This document shows, in pieces, positions 37,801-50,456 of a stretch of DNA of 64,000 nt; position 1 is the stretch's first letter, and every line of letters begins with the position of its first letter. The notes under the pieces are model-generated. The model was not told the DNA's origin. It ran no database searches and worked only from the letters and a program-made list of their open reading frames with translations. The DNA lies in the NCBI GenBank assembly GCA_914767715.1, contig OU612066.1, positions 26,882,283 to 26,946,282 on the forward strand, written 5' to 3'. This DNA is from Membranipora membranacea. Its lineage: Eukaryota > Bryozoa > Gymnolaemata > Cheilostomatida > Membraniporidae. A program made the translations under genes and the position numbers.

Positions 37801-40800
37801 AGTTTCAATTTTTTGAAAGAATAGTTACCTCCCTTACATCCTGATGATTCTTCTTCATGCTTCCTGGTTTCTAAAATAAAAGTAAATATTGAGCATTAAA
37901 TATGCTATGATCAATGATTTCAAAGGAAAGTGCATATTTGTTTTGTAAATTGATCATCCTACTATAAATATTTCTCATACCATACACATACACTCAGGCA
38001 AATTTATGTATTATGTATAGCTCAAAGATAGTAAATTGAAGTTTTAATCTCAGAATTGTCACCCAATTGGCTTCTCGGCTTTTCGGCCTATTGGCTAAGA
38101 TCAAAGTGTCACTTCCAATGGCCGATTAGTGCCAGTTCAGTTTTGGCAGCCTGCTGCGCACTTATGATTAGGAGGCCCTCTATGGCCTCACCTCTAGGAT
38201 GCATTCTAGTTTTCTAGAATGTATCACATTCTCAGTATGAGGATTAGGGCAGCTTGCATCCCTCTCTAGGGGCAGCCCAATCTTCTGTTTCTTAGCAAAC
38301 AGCAATTGGCAAATAATTTGCACGGATTGATCTTCAAAATTAGGGTGTGAAATTAACGAAATAGCTGAGGACGTCATCATTGGCCACTAGTAAGATGGTA
38401 ACTTTGTCACAATGCACAGAGGTAGATAATCAATTTCATACCCTGATATTAACATCAGCTTGTGCAAATTATTGCCCATTTGGGGAAAATGCTGAGACTT
38501 TGACCTAAATAAGTTAAAATTTGGATTATTATCTGTTACGGTTGTGACAACCAGGATCTGAAAGCTGGTAAGATTATTTATGGAAGTGACAGTACAAGAC
38601 CAAAATGGTAGAATAATGTGGAAATTTTAGTTTCTGCTTTATTCGGGTTGCATGTATCGAGGGGTCAGAAATGGCCCTTTTACTATTGCAAAAAATCAAT
38701 TTCAAATCTCGAAGACAGGAGGCCTAAAATCGTAAAGTCGGCTAAAATGTGACTCCTCCAGTTAGTGCCATGCCTCCTCTTTATGGTGAAAGCATAAACT
38801 AATCAAATACCTTAAATACAAGGCACAGAAGGCTCAATTAAAAAATGGCACTTTTTGCCCCAAAATGAATTTCCAGAGGTCACTGCGACTCAACGTCAAA
38901 TATTTGGGAGGTTTCACTGTGAAAATAACTATAAGTCATGATCACCAATGCAATGTTAAAAAGTTTTAAAAAGCGATATATCACATTAAGCACACATATT
39001 TCGGTGTGTCAGATGTGGTTAAAGGTGAGTTTATGCTAGGAAATTTTTTAGCAATTTTAACAATTTTTGGACAATAGATATTCTGTGCAATTTTTGAAAT
39101 GCTTTCAATTTCTGAAAATAAAACGTTGTGTTCACTCTGTCCTAATTCTGTGTTAACCAATATTGGTTAACACAGAATTAGGACAGAGTGAACACAACGT
39201 TTGGTACAATAAGAAGAAGAAGAAGGGGAAGAGAAGACAAACTTCAAATTTTCCAAATATGTTGGCGCTTTTAAAAACCTTCAGGAAACGTTGCATCAGA
39301 AGTTATGCAAAAAAAGTTGGTCCTGCTAAAAACATCCAAAATATGTCTTAGTATTAACTCACCAAAAGCTATTTATTGTGCCATTGGTTGGGTAGGTACT
39401 CATTTAAAGCATCCTTGAAAGAGAGCTTAAAATAATCAGAGGAACAAGCTCCAGCTAATGAGCTTCAAAATGAGCCCAAGAACAGCTTTATCGGGCAACT
39501 TATCAAAGTAAGGCCTTGCAGACGCACACGAGCCTTGCGTGGGGATTTGATGTCATAAACACATTTTGCGTATATATCTACAATTAGATTAATCTTTGGA
39601 CTCTTTTAAGTTCATAGAAATTGGATGAAACGAGTTGAAATCCAACATACATCCTGTCATCATAGAGATTATTTCAAAACAAAAAATTGAAGGAGATTAG
39701 CGCAGATTTTAAAGTTGAAAAAAGGTCGGTTTCACTTCCATATACGGAAAATGTCGAATATTGGTCAATTACTCCGATGTGACCTCACACATGGACATTC
39801 CTAACTCAAGAGCAAATTTTGAAATAGGCCGAATTTATTGTCCTATATATATCAAATATACAAATGGAGCTGATTGATAGCCTTATAAAAATGAGCCTTA
39901 TAATTAAATTGAACTTCAATTTTTTTCAACTGATATGATATAGCAAGGCTATTCTCAGCATCTGGTATTGTAAATATTGTGATAATAAGTGTCTTATGAG
40001 CTCATGCCACAAGCTTGAATAGATTTTCCTTAGGCATCTTATTTTCATCCAAACTATAGTTACCTCAACATCCATCTCCTGTGGAACTTGGAATGCAGAT
40101 ATTTTGACTTTGGATGCCTTCTCTGACTCATAATTCCACTCTATAGGGACAGCTGAATCATCGTCTTCAGAATCATCATCTCCGACACCCCTGCTGCCTG
40201 TATTTAAAAGCAATCGATGAATGAATAATGAATGATGAAAATAAAATGGCAAACATAAGTCCTATTATTTTCTATTTGAATGACGGAATTTTACTAGCAC
40301 CCTGGTCACTGAGAAGAGAACTTTATAAGTTTGTATAATATTGAATCAATTGAATGGTATAAAATGAAACAGTGTCAGCTTTCATTTCAGGCTTTGCACC
40401 AAACGTGGCTTTCTAAGACAACCCAACTCCATTCCTACTTGACCTCATTTTAACATTGACACAAAACACAAAACTTGACCCCAATATATCATTGCCCAAA
40501 CGAGTAAACCCTGGCAGCTTACACAAAATGTCCCCTAAAACTTGGCCCTGTTTATTAATATTTACTCATAATATATACATGGGCGTATATTCCGAAAAAT
40601 CTGACCCACCACTTTTCACCCCAGACACAACTCCCCGAAAATCTCGCAAACTTATTCGCAATATTTGACATTTTTATGGTTTTTCACCCATTAAATCCAA
40701 TTTTTACCCAGAAATGGGTGTTTTATATGGAAGAGCATGAAAAACTACTAGATGTTTTAAGGATGAAAATCAAAAAGAAAAATGAAAAAAATAATTTTTT

Positions 40801-43800
40801 TTAATTCTAATTGAACCCACGACTTTTCGTGAGTCGTGGATGGTAATATACACCCATGAATATATAGATATACGAAGAACCAGAAATAGAATCAATTCTA
40901 CTTTCGTGCGAAGGTATTTGTAAACGCACGATCTCTGTGTATTTTGTACCCACCAATCACAGCAATGCACAAGTGGTCGTGCATGATCGCAGACGAGTTC
41001 ATGGGACAGTTATGCAGTTGATGGGTACCAGGCTTTAAAGGAATCAACTGATAAAACTTACCTTAACAAAGCGTGACATGGTGACAATTACAACAACATT
41101 GCGGTAGTGAAGGCAAAAATTTCTACTCACAATACCACAATAATTAAGCAATAGACTGTCTTTGCTCCTTTATTTCGTAATTGCAAACAGCTTGAATACA
41201 ACACATTTGGTAATCGTCATCACCAATATTTTGATCATTTTACTAACCGAAACTGATTCCCGAGTCACTGAAACACTCCTCGTAATACGCATTTTCTTCC
41301 TGAAATACAGTTCAATCAAATATAAATAAAAGATGATTATTGCATGGTGATACAAAATTTTACAGAAACATATTGTCTGGCTAAATTGTGACAATGCAAT
41401 GATGCAATGATGTGTTCGCTCTAGAGTTACAGACATAAAAAATTTGCTGTTCGAACTTTCCAGTTTCATTATCTTTTTTAGTTGCCAACCAACTATAATC
41501 ACAATGGCAAAATAGGATTCAGTATATCTCGCGTGGAAGGACCATCAAACTGTATATTGAGGCAGACAAAACACCCAGTAATATCCCCACAATTTCGCAC
41601 TACATTGGCGCGATGAAATACAAGGAAATAATTGAGCATTGGCTGACATGAAGATAATGCCACTTTGGTTCCAGCCATCACAAATTTGCATCCATCATTA
41701 TAATTCTTGGTCAATATAGTATTCAGTGTTATATGGTGATTTATAGTCATCCTTATATACCAAAGTAAAATATTTCACCCCCTTTCCATACAAGCCTCAA
41801 AAAGATGTTTTGTTCGCTTGTTAATCCAGGTGCACACTTATCAAATAAAACAAATATCATAGGACTGAGATCAATCGCAATTAAACTTTTTTGTTAACTC
41901 TCAACAGCCTCCCAGCGAGCTCAGCATATACAACCACATTCAGAAGAAAAAGAGTATAATTCTGCTTAGTTCTGTGCAGCATCAACATACCTCAAGAGCA
42001 ACAGCGTAATCAGTCTTTTTTCTGCTGTCAATTATGTCCGGCCGTGAGGATGAGGGATTCAGACGGGCCTGAATAAAGGTATTGTAAAATTGTTAATGAT
42101 GAGAAACTATGTACAAACATGACCTATACAATATTCAGCCACAATGTGCTAGACAGAGAAACTATCTAATATTACCGTACAGAAAGAAATGAAATCCGAT
42201 AATTTTATCGTCAGAACAGCGAGTTCTTAGTTTTACAATTGCACATGGGGTAATAAACTACCAATACTTAGAAAGCACAGCTCCACATGGCATGCATATA
42301 AAATAAGAAGAGTAGTAAAACATGTGTGCTGGGTTTTCAACAAGTGATCCTTGCTGATCAATTTTCTAAAATTCATCTGGGCACACTTACTGCCTTTGCG
42401 CCTGTTTTAGAAGCCGCTAGATGGGAAGGTTCTGGCTCACTTTTGTCCGTCTCACCTGTACAAAAAGATACAGATTCAGATCGGTACTTCCAAAATTCAC
42501 ATTTGATAAATTATTGTTGCTCAGCAATCAACATGGGGTAATGATAGCGCTAACAGAGATGTATGCTCATGGACGGAAAATCTAACAGGCCATTAACTGT
42601 CAGGTGGACGATACCTCAGGAAGTGTTGGTTCAACCAAAATGGGGGGGGGGGGCATTTTTTATTGACTATCTCAGCCTCAGCTCCCTCTGGTGTAACTAC
42701 TTCAAGAACATTTTTGATTTAAAATGAAACAGTGACTTATTGTGAGCAGACAACCCCGTAAACCCACCAGACTTTTAGTTTTATACCAGACTTATGTTTA
42801 TACCTCATCAGACTCATAGTTCTAGGGGAGGCAGGGATGCTCTGCCTCCCCTAGAATGCCCAAAGAGTGGCCTAAAAATGCTATAATCGAATATTCCATG
42901 TCAGAATCAGCTCATTTGGGACTTCTATTTGCTATTATATCATCAAAATGCTTTTGAGGCTGGGGATTAACCACAGACTCAACAGGAGGGGCTTACCAAC
43001 CTGGGGCCACATCACACCCTCAAAACTTTTGCGCTACCCCTTAGGTTTTTCCTAAACTTTGGCCCTGCTTATGCAGTCAAGCTCTATTGACAGAGGCAGT
43101 AAATATTCTCAACTTAAATCCATTATTAAAGTAAACCATCTTCAAACCTGTATTTTTATAGGAGTTGTCATGTAATGAAATCTTATTTTTGTTTCATTAT
43201 TGTAACATCAAAGCTGACAAATTTTATTCACTATGATATATTTTTGTAGTCTGCTAATATTCCCTTAAATATTTTGGTAAATTAAATTATCAGGTATTTA
43301 GTCTTAAACCATAACCTAGCGGTTGTGTTTCCTTATGTTATGCGATTCACTCTTGAATACCCTTTTTATAACCAATCAGGTGATAACATGTCAAAGTTCA
43401 TAATGTAAAACACAGGAAATTTATATTCCTCTTCCTTTTAAAACAAAAATCTACAAAAACAACACGCACCTTCTCCTTGTTACAAATAACAGAATGTGTT
43501 GTATCAAATACTGACAGTCAATTGAAGTGAGATCAGGCATACTTCATAACTAACTTGCTAATTAGTCATTATTAAAAAGAGCTCAATGTGTATGTTCTTA
43601 TCACAGTTCGCCTAGGCCTTTCCTAGTCGGTGTGTCTACACTGCCAACTTAATTATAATTGCCGCAATGGGTGTAAGGTCTCATAAAGAGGGGAGATTTA
43701 CGATCAATATTATTGAGTTGCGAATTATGATTTGAAGATGACCATGTTGAAAACCAATTTAATAAATTATTTGGCCAATCGGAGCATTTGAGCCCAATTT

Positions 43801-46800
43801 TGTACAAAAATACAATATACCTACCAAAACCATATTCAGAGTCACTGACATAGCCCTCGTAGATTGTCTCTTCAGCCTGAAATGCAATACAATAAAGTGT
43901 AATTGTAAAGAGATTGGTTGGTTATACTTGAGTAATAGATCCAGGTAACACCCTAAAGCACCATTTTATTTTGCTGAAAATGCAGAGATTGACTGTGTTC
44001 TTGACAAGCCTAAGTTTGATTAAATAATATTCAGACCCCCTTTTAGTTCTTATTTATCTTTGTTTCTTCCAACTTGATAGATGATTTCCAGCCAATGGCC
44101 AAGCAATGGGCTATGTAAGGTTAACAACCCTAACACATACTCTGTGTAGCAAAGGTGGCAATGGTAGAGTGGACTGTGCTGTGGGAGTACACAACTCTGA
44201 GGAATGAATAGCAGGCATACTAATTAGTGCCATCAACCCATTCTTTTTTGAGTATGGTGAGACCGCGCAATTGATTAGTGCGCTTGCTATTCACTACCAT
44301 GGGATTTGTGAGTTGTGGGTTCAAGTCCCCTGGGGACGCTGTCACGGTTGATTGTTCCAGCCCCCAGAAACCTCGGGTGTATACCTCACCTCTCCCAGAC
44401 ATATACATGTTTACGAACAGCTATTAGTCTGTTTTGCATGAAGAAAACCCGAATTTCAACGCATAACCCACTATCTGGTACTAAGTGCTCTAAATTGCAT
44501 ATAAATTATTTAAGTTTTTTTGGTATTGCGTCGGGATGTAACTCAGAGGTTCATAACTTCTAATTATCTCATTTAAACTCACTTCAAATAATATCTAAAT
44601 CAGTACCAGTGCTTACCTCAGCGGCAGCCTCATGTTTGATTTCCATTGATTGCTGAGAAGGATTCAGGTCGGCCTGGTTAAAAAATAAGAAACTTTTTGA
44701 TAAATTACTTGATGGAAATATCGCAAGGCTCGGAGGATAAACATCAATCTGATGACAAAACAACAGCAGCAGCACTAGCTGGACAGACTAAGGATTAGAG
44801 TACATTAGAATATCATGCAAAATGCCATGTAGAAGTTTAGAAGCCCCAAGGAAATACACTATACATAAATAGACTTGTCACGCGGCGACGGGTTTTTGAT
44901 TTTTTTGATTTTTGGGTGGCCTTGAATTTCTCGTTGTGGTATGAGTAGTTATCTTCTGCCTTTTTTTAACTCTAATCTTCACCACTTTCCCTTTACTTTT
45001 TCTCTGTTTCCATATGCAAATGAATAAACTTTGTCAATCATCATAGTCAAAATAAATATAAGTAAGTTGATTGCACTAAAAAGTGCAGTAATAATGTGAA
45101 AACATGGCTAAGTGAAAAGCAGATTATAAAAAAAACAAATGAATTTGACTATGACCATGACCTTGACCTTGATATTGTCATAGTGGTAATACACCTGTAA
45201 TTAAATTAGGTCAACTTGTTGCACCCATCCTTGAAATTAAAATGATTAGTATGCTGATGACAAATCAGGACCCAGGCAAGTTGATAGTACTGCAGTCAGT
45301 AATATTGAGGCATGAAAATGTTGCCTGGTGTATTTGCAATTGAAATTTGGTTTTAGCAAAATCAATTTGGGGCGCTTTATGCAGACAAGTCAGTTGAGGC
45401 TAAATTAGCTGGAAAACCTGTAAAAATGCACTTGCTCCGTTTGTTAGAGCGCCGAAAAAATCTGACAACCAGTTTTCTTTCAATACTCATAAGTATGTCA
45501 GAGCAGAAGCAGACCATCATTTTGAGTTGACTAGTTAAAGAATAGCAAGAAGCTGAAGCAGACTTTTGGAGGTGAGAAGTCAACATAATTTGCATGTAAA
45601 GCAATGGGGTGTTGGACCAGTCATGGGTGTTTTAAAAATCTTTTAGCGTAGCCATGTTTTCACATTATTACTGCAATATTTAGTGTAATCAACTTATATA
45701 TATTTATTTTGAATATGATAAATGACAAAGTTAATATATTTGCCTATGGAACGGAGAAAATGTCAAAGCTCAAGGTGGTGTAGATTAAAGCTATCAAGGC
45801 AGAAGACAACTACTCATACTATACCAAGAAATACAATGCCGCCCAAAAAAACGAAACCCGTGGCCACGTGACAAGGCTAATACATAAAATAATACATGAT
45901 GCATAATTACATAATATCATTTACTACAGATCTTCCTACATTAGGCGCCGTGTCCTACGAAAGTAACCACTGCCTGAACTGAACACACCAATTTATTTAA
46001 TATTGGAGCCAATGATCAAGCTCCATGGAAATAAACTTTGAATCAAGGAAGTTCTTGAAATTAATCTATTACAGCTTACCATACGTTGTTCTTCAGCTTC
46101 CCCAACAGTTAAATCTAAAGGAAAAAACTCCCCTTTTCCTCCAGCATTCCTATTTTTCTTTTCTTTTCCCTTTGCCTCCATCCTGTCCCTTCCGAACATC
46201 ACTGCTCTCATCTTAGAATTTAGAACACTAAAGTTACTGTGAATAGCTCAGGACCAACAAATGAACAGTTTGCTTCTGTTGACCAATGGCATTCATCTTC
46301 TCAAATTCAGAATAATATAACAATGTGCTAGGCTCAGCTTTAAACAATTGTACACCAATGATTTTTAAGTCTATGGCAACACACGATCTTCTCTGGTTTA
46401 AAATACATAAGTACAGGTATTGAGAAATAAGGGGAAATAACTTTTAGTACTTTCAAGTCTATCTGAGAAAATTCAATTGATACGCGTACTTGTTAAGACA
46501 ACTGCTGCTGTTGAATAGTAATAAATCAATTTCAGAGTTACGATTTTTTGAAAGAATAGCTACCTTCCTTACAACCTGATAATTCTTCTTCATGCTTCCT
46601 GGTTTCTAAAATAAAAGCCAATATTGAGCATTAAATATGCTATGATCAATGATTTCAAAGGAAAGTGCATATTTGTTTTGTAGATTGATCATCCCACTAT
46701 AAAATATTTCTCATATTATACACACAAACGCCAATCACAAAATCCTAATAAAGAACGGCAGTAAACTAGAGGGGGTATACTCTGGATAATTTGCTTGGCA

Positions 46801-49744
46801 AATATAAACTATCTAGCATATGAACATGTGCGCTGATTTCGAGTAGTTATCTTAATAAGTCATTGGATATACTTACAGGATTTGTGCCTGTTGCAGAACC
46901 CACCTCACATTCGTCCATTTTGGCTGTACAAAAAAGTTGAAAATTGAAATTGTTACATTGGTAAGTTAGGATTCAAAAAATAAAACAGGACACACTTCAA
47001 AGCAATTGAAAAGTTGCCTACCAAGTAACAGTTAACAGTGTGCATTAGTAATGATACTGAATACTCAAGTATGCTCATGGGCGAACATCCTACTAAGGGT
47101 AGCTCACTGAAAAACAAAGCCATAAGACCGCTGTGTACCGAGATTGAAAGGATACACACAGATTAAAAAAAAACTCATTCTGAGCATATAAATCAAAAAT
47201 GGGAAATATTTCCCCTCACCTGATAGGTTATCCAGCAAAGAGAAGATTTCATTGTTCCCGGGCATATGCGGTGTCGATCCAGGTTTGGCGAATTTCATGT
47301 GTGCATCATTGTGAAAATGCATGAAAAGACGGTCAACTGGTTTGTGAACCTGAGAGAGGTAAGACCCAAGATGGTTCGGTTCGTGTATGGATCTGACCCG
47401 TAGCAATATACAGGGGAACTTGAAGCTGGTAGGAGTCAAATCCTCTGAAAAAAAGGTATCCTTCAATCTGATGTATGCGTCATTCGATCCGTCACTTTGA
47501 CTGAACTCGCGGCATTGTTTTGAGAACTCTACATTTCCCAAAAGGTGTGAACTTGATACAAGATTGCGCTGGGGAAATATTGCAACATCAAATTCCTTTA
47601 TCCTGTAACGAATACTATGACGTCCTTGTCGAGCTGGGACAATTTGCAGATTTTCATTTAGGACCCCATGCTCTGCAACAGATTGCAGCCTACCATGCTT
47701 CTCAAAATTGCAGTTGAATGATATGAATGAGGCAATTTTGGAAGATTTCCCAAATTCAGTGATACACATCCAGCTGGTGTGTGGGTTGCGATAATTGAAT
47801 GAGGCTGGAAGATTGAGCTCGTTACAACTGCCTCTTCCCAGGATGACCAGAGTAGTTATTGAGGGTTGGCCTTTTTGGTTCCTCTTAAACTTCAGCCTGG
47901 TCGACAGCATGTGAACACTGATCATCACATCATCATCTGATGCAGACACCGAACCAGAAGGGGACCGAAAATCATCAGGAAGCCAGCTCGCAGACTTGAC
48001 CTGGTACATGACATCTCGAATTTTATGCGCCATCTCAGATTGGTTGGGAATCTGAAACAAAGTATATTAAAGGTTTACCCAGTGTGCAATTTCATATCAT
48101 TCCAACTATTGGTTCTCTTGTTCTGCCATTTGCTTGAGTCACATTATGTAAAACATTCCAAATGATGAAACTGTAGATGACAATGAGAATATCAAATAAT
48201 ATGATGTTGATGTATAACTATACAAGTCTCCAGAGTCTAAACATTGAATATGATTGGTAACAAAAAAAAATTCAAGATGCTGAGATCAGCTGATAGCCTG
48301 TAGCTCCTGTGTAAGATTCTGCTGGCGCACTGCTACTATACCTAAAAGTCTGATGGTCAGGTGTAATATTGGCTTGACTTTGAGGATAGGGCTACAATCC
48401 TTTTTATCGACGACCGAAAAAAATACTCACCGGTCCCAAATGTTTCAGCTCTACCACTCTGAACTGGTATGTACTCTTCGAGAGATCTGGATGGCTGATT
48501 TTCAGAATATCCCAGTCAACATGAATTGTGAATAGTGTTGCTTCTAGATTACTAGTCAATATGTCTTCATTAAGTTGAGAAGTTATTCCACCTTCTACAA
48601 CCCACTCATCTTTTGTGCGATACTGTGACCCTTTCAGTTTGAGTGCGGCACTTAACTTTCTGCTGTACATCTGAATTGCATTAACTTTAAGAGCTAGACC
48701 AGTCCTCCCCTGAATGCGGTCACTTCCAACAAAAGAGCCTTCTACAAGATAGACATTTTTCGTCATCTCCCCACCGTTACGTAGGGTCAGGCAGATGACG
48801 GCAGTTACAATGTCAGACGGTTCAAAATCATGGCACTCTTCTTCATGTTCACGCAGCGCGTTGAAGATTTCATAATAAGACTCTTTCAGTTTGCGACATG
48901 ACTCCCCATCAACTTTATAAACCTGCAAGCAAACAAACTATTGGTCATCCATCAAAAATAAATAATTTAATATCGTATATTTGTTTCTTGACAATACCAA
49001 AAGCCAAACCTGATGGAAGAACGAGAAGTTTTTTTAAGACAGAATGTGGCAGGTCCTATAACCAGGGATGGATTAAAAGTGGGCCAACCTAGTTCCCAAA
49101 AAGATCACCTCCCTCCCAATCTACTGCTACCTGGTGTGAAGCAAAATTGATGAAACAAAACCACTATTATGTAATGAATCCCATGAGATGGCTTTGCCAT
49201 GACAGTCCTTACTATAGTGATATTTATCTGCCACAGAAAAGAGTGAGTGAGTGAGGTTGTACAAAGTAGGTAACTCGGTTTGTGAAATCAGAGCTCATAA
49301 TGTTGCCTTTCCCCGAGAATCGACCTGAAATGCAATAGACTGCCTCTCTTTAGCCCTTTGTATCATACATTACCGTCACCAACCGCTATCATGCACTAAC
49401 ATGGAAGCCCGTTCATTATTTTCACAACGTTCTCATCGATATAATAGACTACACCACATTTTCTATATCATATTGTGATATTCAAAATGCGGTTGGTGGG
49501 AAAAAAAATTCTAGTGTAGTGTAATCGAGACTCTGTACTGGGAGAAATGTCCTGAAGGATCTTTTGGGTCTTACAATGCTCAGTGAGGAGGTTTTTAATC
49601 GTATCAATAAGCAAGGGGTGTATCTTCTCTACTTACAAATTCCCTCTTTATAAATATCTTTTGACAAAGTTCCCTAGCAAATAACCACGACAATGTAAGA
49701 TAAATTTAAACACTTACCGGTGCTACTGGTGCTGCTGCTTCCAT
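28821..49744 (-). CDS. Multi-exon protein with repeated exon cassettes and C-terminal trypsin-like region
   Basis: Exons 5' to 3': 49718-49744, 48431-48922, 47220-48051, 46877-46923, 46564-46605, 44617-44673, 43825-43876, 42391-42455, 41991-42068, 41248-41299, 40064-40197, 37829-37870, 36019-36075, 35221-35272, 33098-33162, 32705-32845, 31848-31912, 30920-31222, 29301-29825, 28821-29094. They sum to 3402 bases with phases agreeing throughout (1133 residues). The start is MEAAAPVAP. Residues about 10-450 form two large exons of unrecognised fold. The middle, to about 870, is acidic and low-complexity, with cassettes ADLN.., (A/E)E(E/N)..Y..(G/C)(Y/F)(V/F)SDS and a GETDKSEP-type segment. The C-terminus has GTLELVLYDK, FGVSAAHT (trypsin-like His, near residue 985) and GQSGSIVHV (catalytic-Ser-like), then AFGMLQALE. 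No signal peptide or membrane segment is seen, so a cytosolic location is likely. The catalytic Asp is not placed, and the donor at 29301 (CA/GTGTCC) is weak. The protease role is an inference. Confidence 0.7.
30107..30735 (+). mobile_element. Possible solo LTR with TATA box and poly(A) signal
   Basis: In the intron between exons 30920-31222 and 29301-29825. GGGTATAAAAGGGGAGAGC near 30478 is a strong TATA box. GTCAGTCG about 30 bases downstream resembles an initiator, and CCAATAAAGTG near 30618 looks like a poly(A) signal. That order is typical of the U3-R part of an LTR retrotransposon. TGTTACC at 30107 is only a candidate left end, and the right end and target duplication are not defined. 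No internal coding region is present. Confidence 0.4.
35640..35960 (+). mobile_element. tRNA-derived SINE-like repeat (copy A)
   Basis: GAGACCGCGCAATTGATTAG is followed about 55 bases later by a good B box, GGTTCAAGTCC, then a non-tRNA body ending near TCATAACTTCTAATTATC. Present in both copies of the segmental duplication (second at 44237-44565), so the insertion predates it. It lies in an intron; the small open frames across it are not genes. Confidence 0.6.
36259..37214. mobile_element. Foldback DNA element with 9-bp target duplication (copy A)
   Basis: Ends TAGACTTGTCACG and CGTGACAAGGCTA, with inverted arms of about 230 bp that include the AACATGGCTAAG and CTTAGCCATGTT stretches. Flanks are ATACATAAG on the left and ATACATAAA on the right. 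Non-autonomous: no transposase. A 9-bp duplication and long arms point to the Mutator-like superfamily. It lies in an intron of the 28821-49744 gene. Confidence 0.75.
38071..38302 (+). mobile_element. U2 snRNA-headed retroposon (SINE-like)
   Basis: Starts CTTCTCGGC and continues ...GGCTAAGATCAAAGTGT, matching the 5' end of U2 snRNA (CUUCUCGGCCUUUUGGCUAAGAUCAAGUGU) apart from a short internal duplication-like insert. The remaining 190 bases are not U2; no Sm site is seen. It is flanked by CAATTGG at 38064-38070 and 38303-38309. The duplicated locus near 32047 has the same flanks and no insert, proving insertion. Confidence 0.8.
39121..39202. repeat. Perfect 82-bp palindrome
   Basis: Two 41-bp arms with no spacer, centred on CCAAT/ATTGG between 39161 and 39162; outer ends AAACGTTGTG and CACAACGTTT. 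Pairing stops at the next base on each side. It lies in an intron of the 28821-49744 gene. Confidence 0.97.
44237..44565 (+). mobile_element. tRNA-derived SINE-like repeat (copy B)
   Basis: Second copy of the repeat at 35640-35960, with the same GAGACCGCGCAATTGATTAG start and GGTTCAAGTCC B box, carried by the segmental duplication. Confidence 0.6.
44870..45879. mobile_element. Foldback DNA element with 9-bp target duplication (copy B)
   Basis: Same element as 36259-37214. Here the flanking 9 bases are identical on both sides: ATACATAAA at 44861-44869 and 45880-45888. It is slightly longer, owing to small internal insertions near 45440 and 45735. Confidence 0.8.
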
Positions 49745-50456
49745 AGATAACTTCCAACGCGGGGGGGGGGGCTCATTGTTGCTGATCTATGAGAGCAATG
49801 AAAATTAGCCTCATATGTAGTGTCAAATTGGTTGAAGTCCAGGAAGCGCACTAGTATGTTACTACGTAATAGTCTGAAATGAATCACTCTTCATGTGTGT
49901 CAAGTGGTATAGTTGTATAAGAGTGGAGAGATAAGATAACTTGTGCGCTAGCAGGCAGTTAGCAGCAATACTAATAAACTCGATACTGGACGCTTATCTA
50001 AGCTAAAATTATTTTATGCTTGATTGAGCACCACTCGCAGCTTTTATCTAGAGCAAGTTTGTTCCCTCTGTGGTTGGAGTTAGATTTACAAAAGTCGGGT
50101 ATCGAGGCGCACGTAGTCACTCCAGAGTCTAACCACCTCTGCTCCTCTTAAGTTCCATTCCTATAAACACAGATATTGTTGTGAACAAATTTTATGTATG
50201 GCAATCCTGGCCATGTATGCCAGGACTAGCCAACACTTAACTGTCATAACATCACATTCTTCAGGCACAGGTGTGGGAAATGCAATGTTGAAGAAATGAT
50301 ATCATAACTCATTTGGTACTATTTGGCCTTCTATTCCAATTGAAGCCCAATAGCATAAATACATTTATCTTATGTAGGGCAAATAAGGGGAATTCAACCA
50401 ACTTTTGTTGATGGTAGAGCGAAACTTAAAAAATAAGAATTGAATATATATCAAAA
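49745..50456. other. Upstream region of the 28821-49744 gene, no gene seen
   Basis: Holds a run of eleven G near 49760, immediately upstream of the chosen start codon, and otherwise featureless AT-rich sequence. No clear promoter element was identified. Confidence 0.4.

Larger units (their letters stand above)
31975..39092. repeat. Segmental duplication, copy A with flanking half-copy
   Basis: 32390-37990 matches 42090-46720 over most of its length in the same orientation, exons and introns together. A second homology within it pairs 31975-32390 with 37990-39092, where the latter carries extra insertions (38071-38302 and about 38510-38980). Together these indicate more than one duplication event. 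Copy A contains exon 32705-32845, missing from the matching place in copy B near 42190. Confidence 0.85.
42090..46720. repeat. Segmental duplication, copy B
   Basis: Counterpart of 32390-37990, including exons 44617-44673, 43825-43876, 42391-42455 and 46564-46605, the SINE and the foldback element. It is shorter than copy A because stretches near 32480-32850 and 33790-34440 have no match here. Confidence 0.85.

Noticed and set aside
46080-46114. Possible extra exon (ending AEEQRM and GTAAGC) with a counterpart near 37415-37449
   Set aside because: Splice sites look fair, but inclusion breaks the phase between the neighbouring exons; skipping it keeps frame in both duplicated copies.
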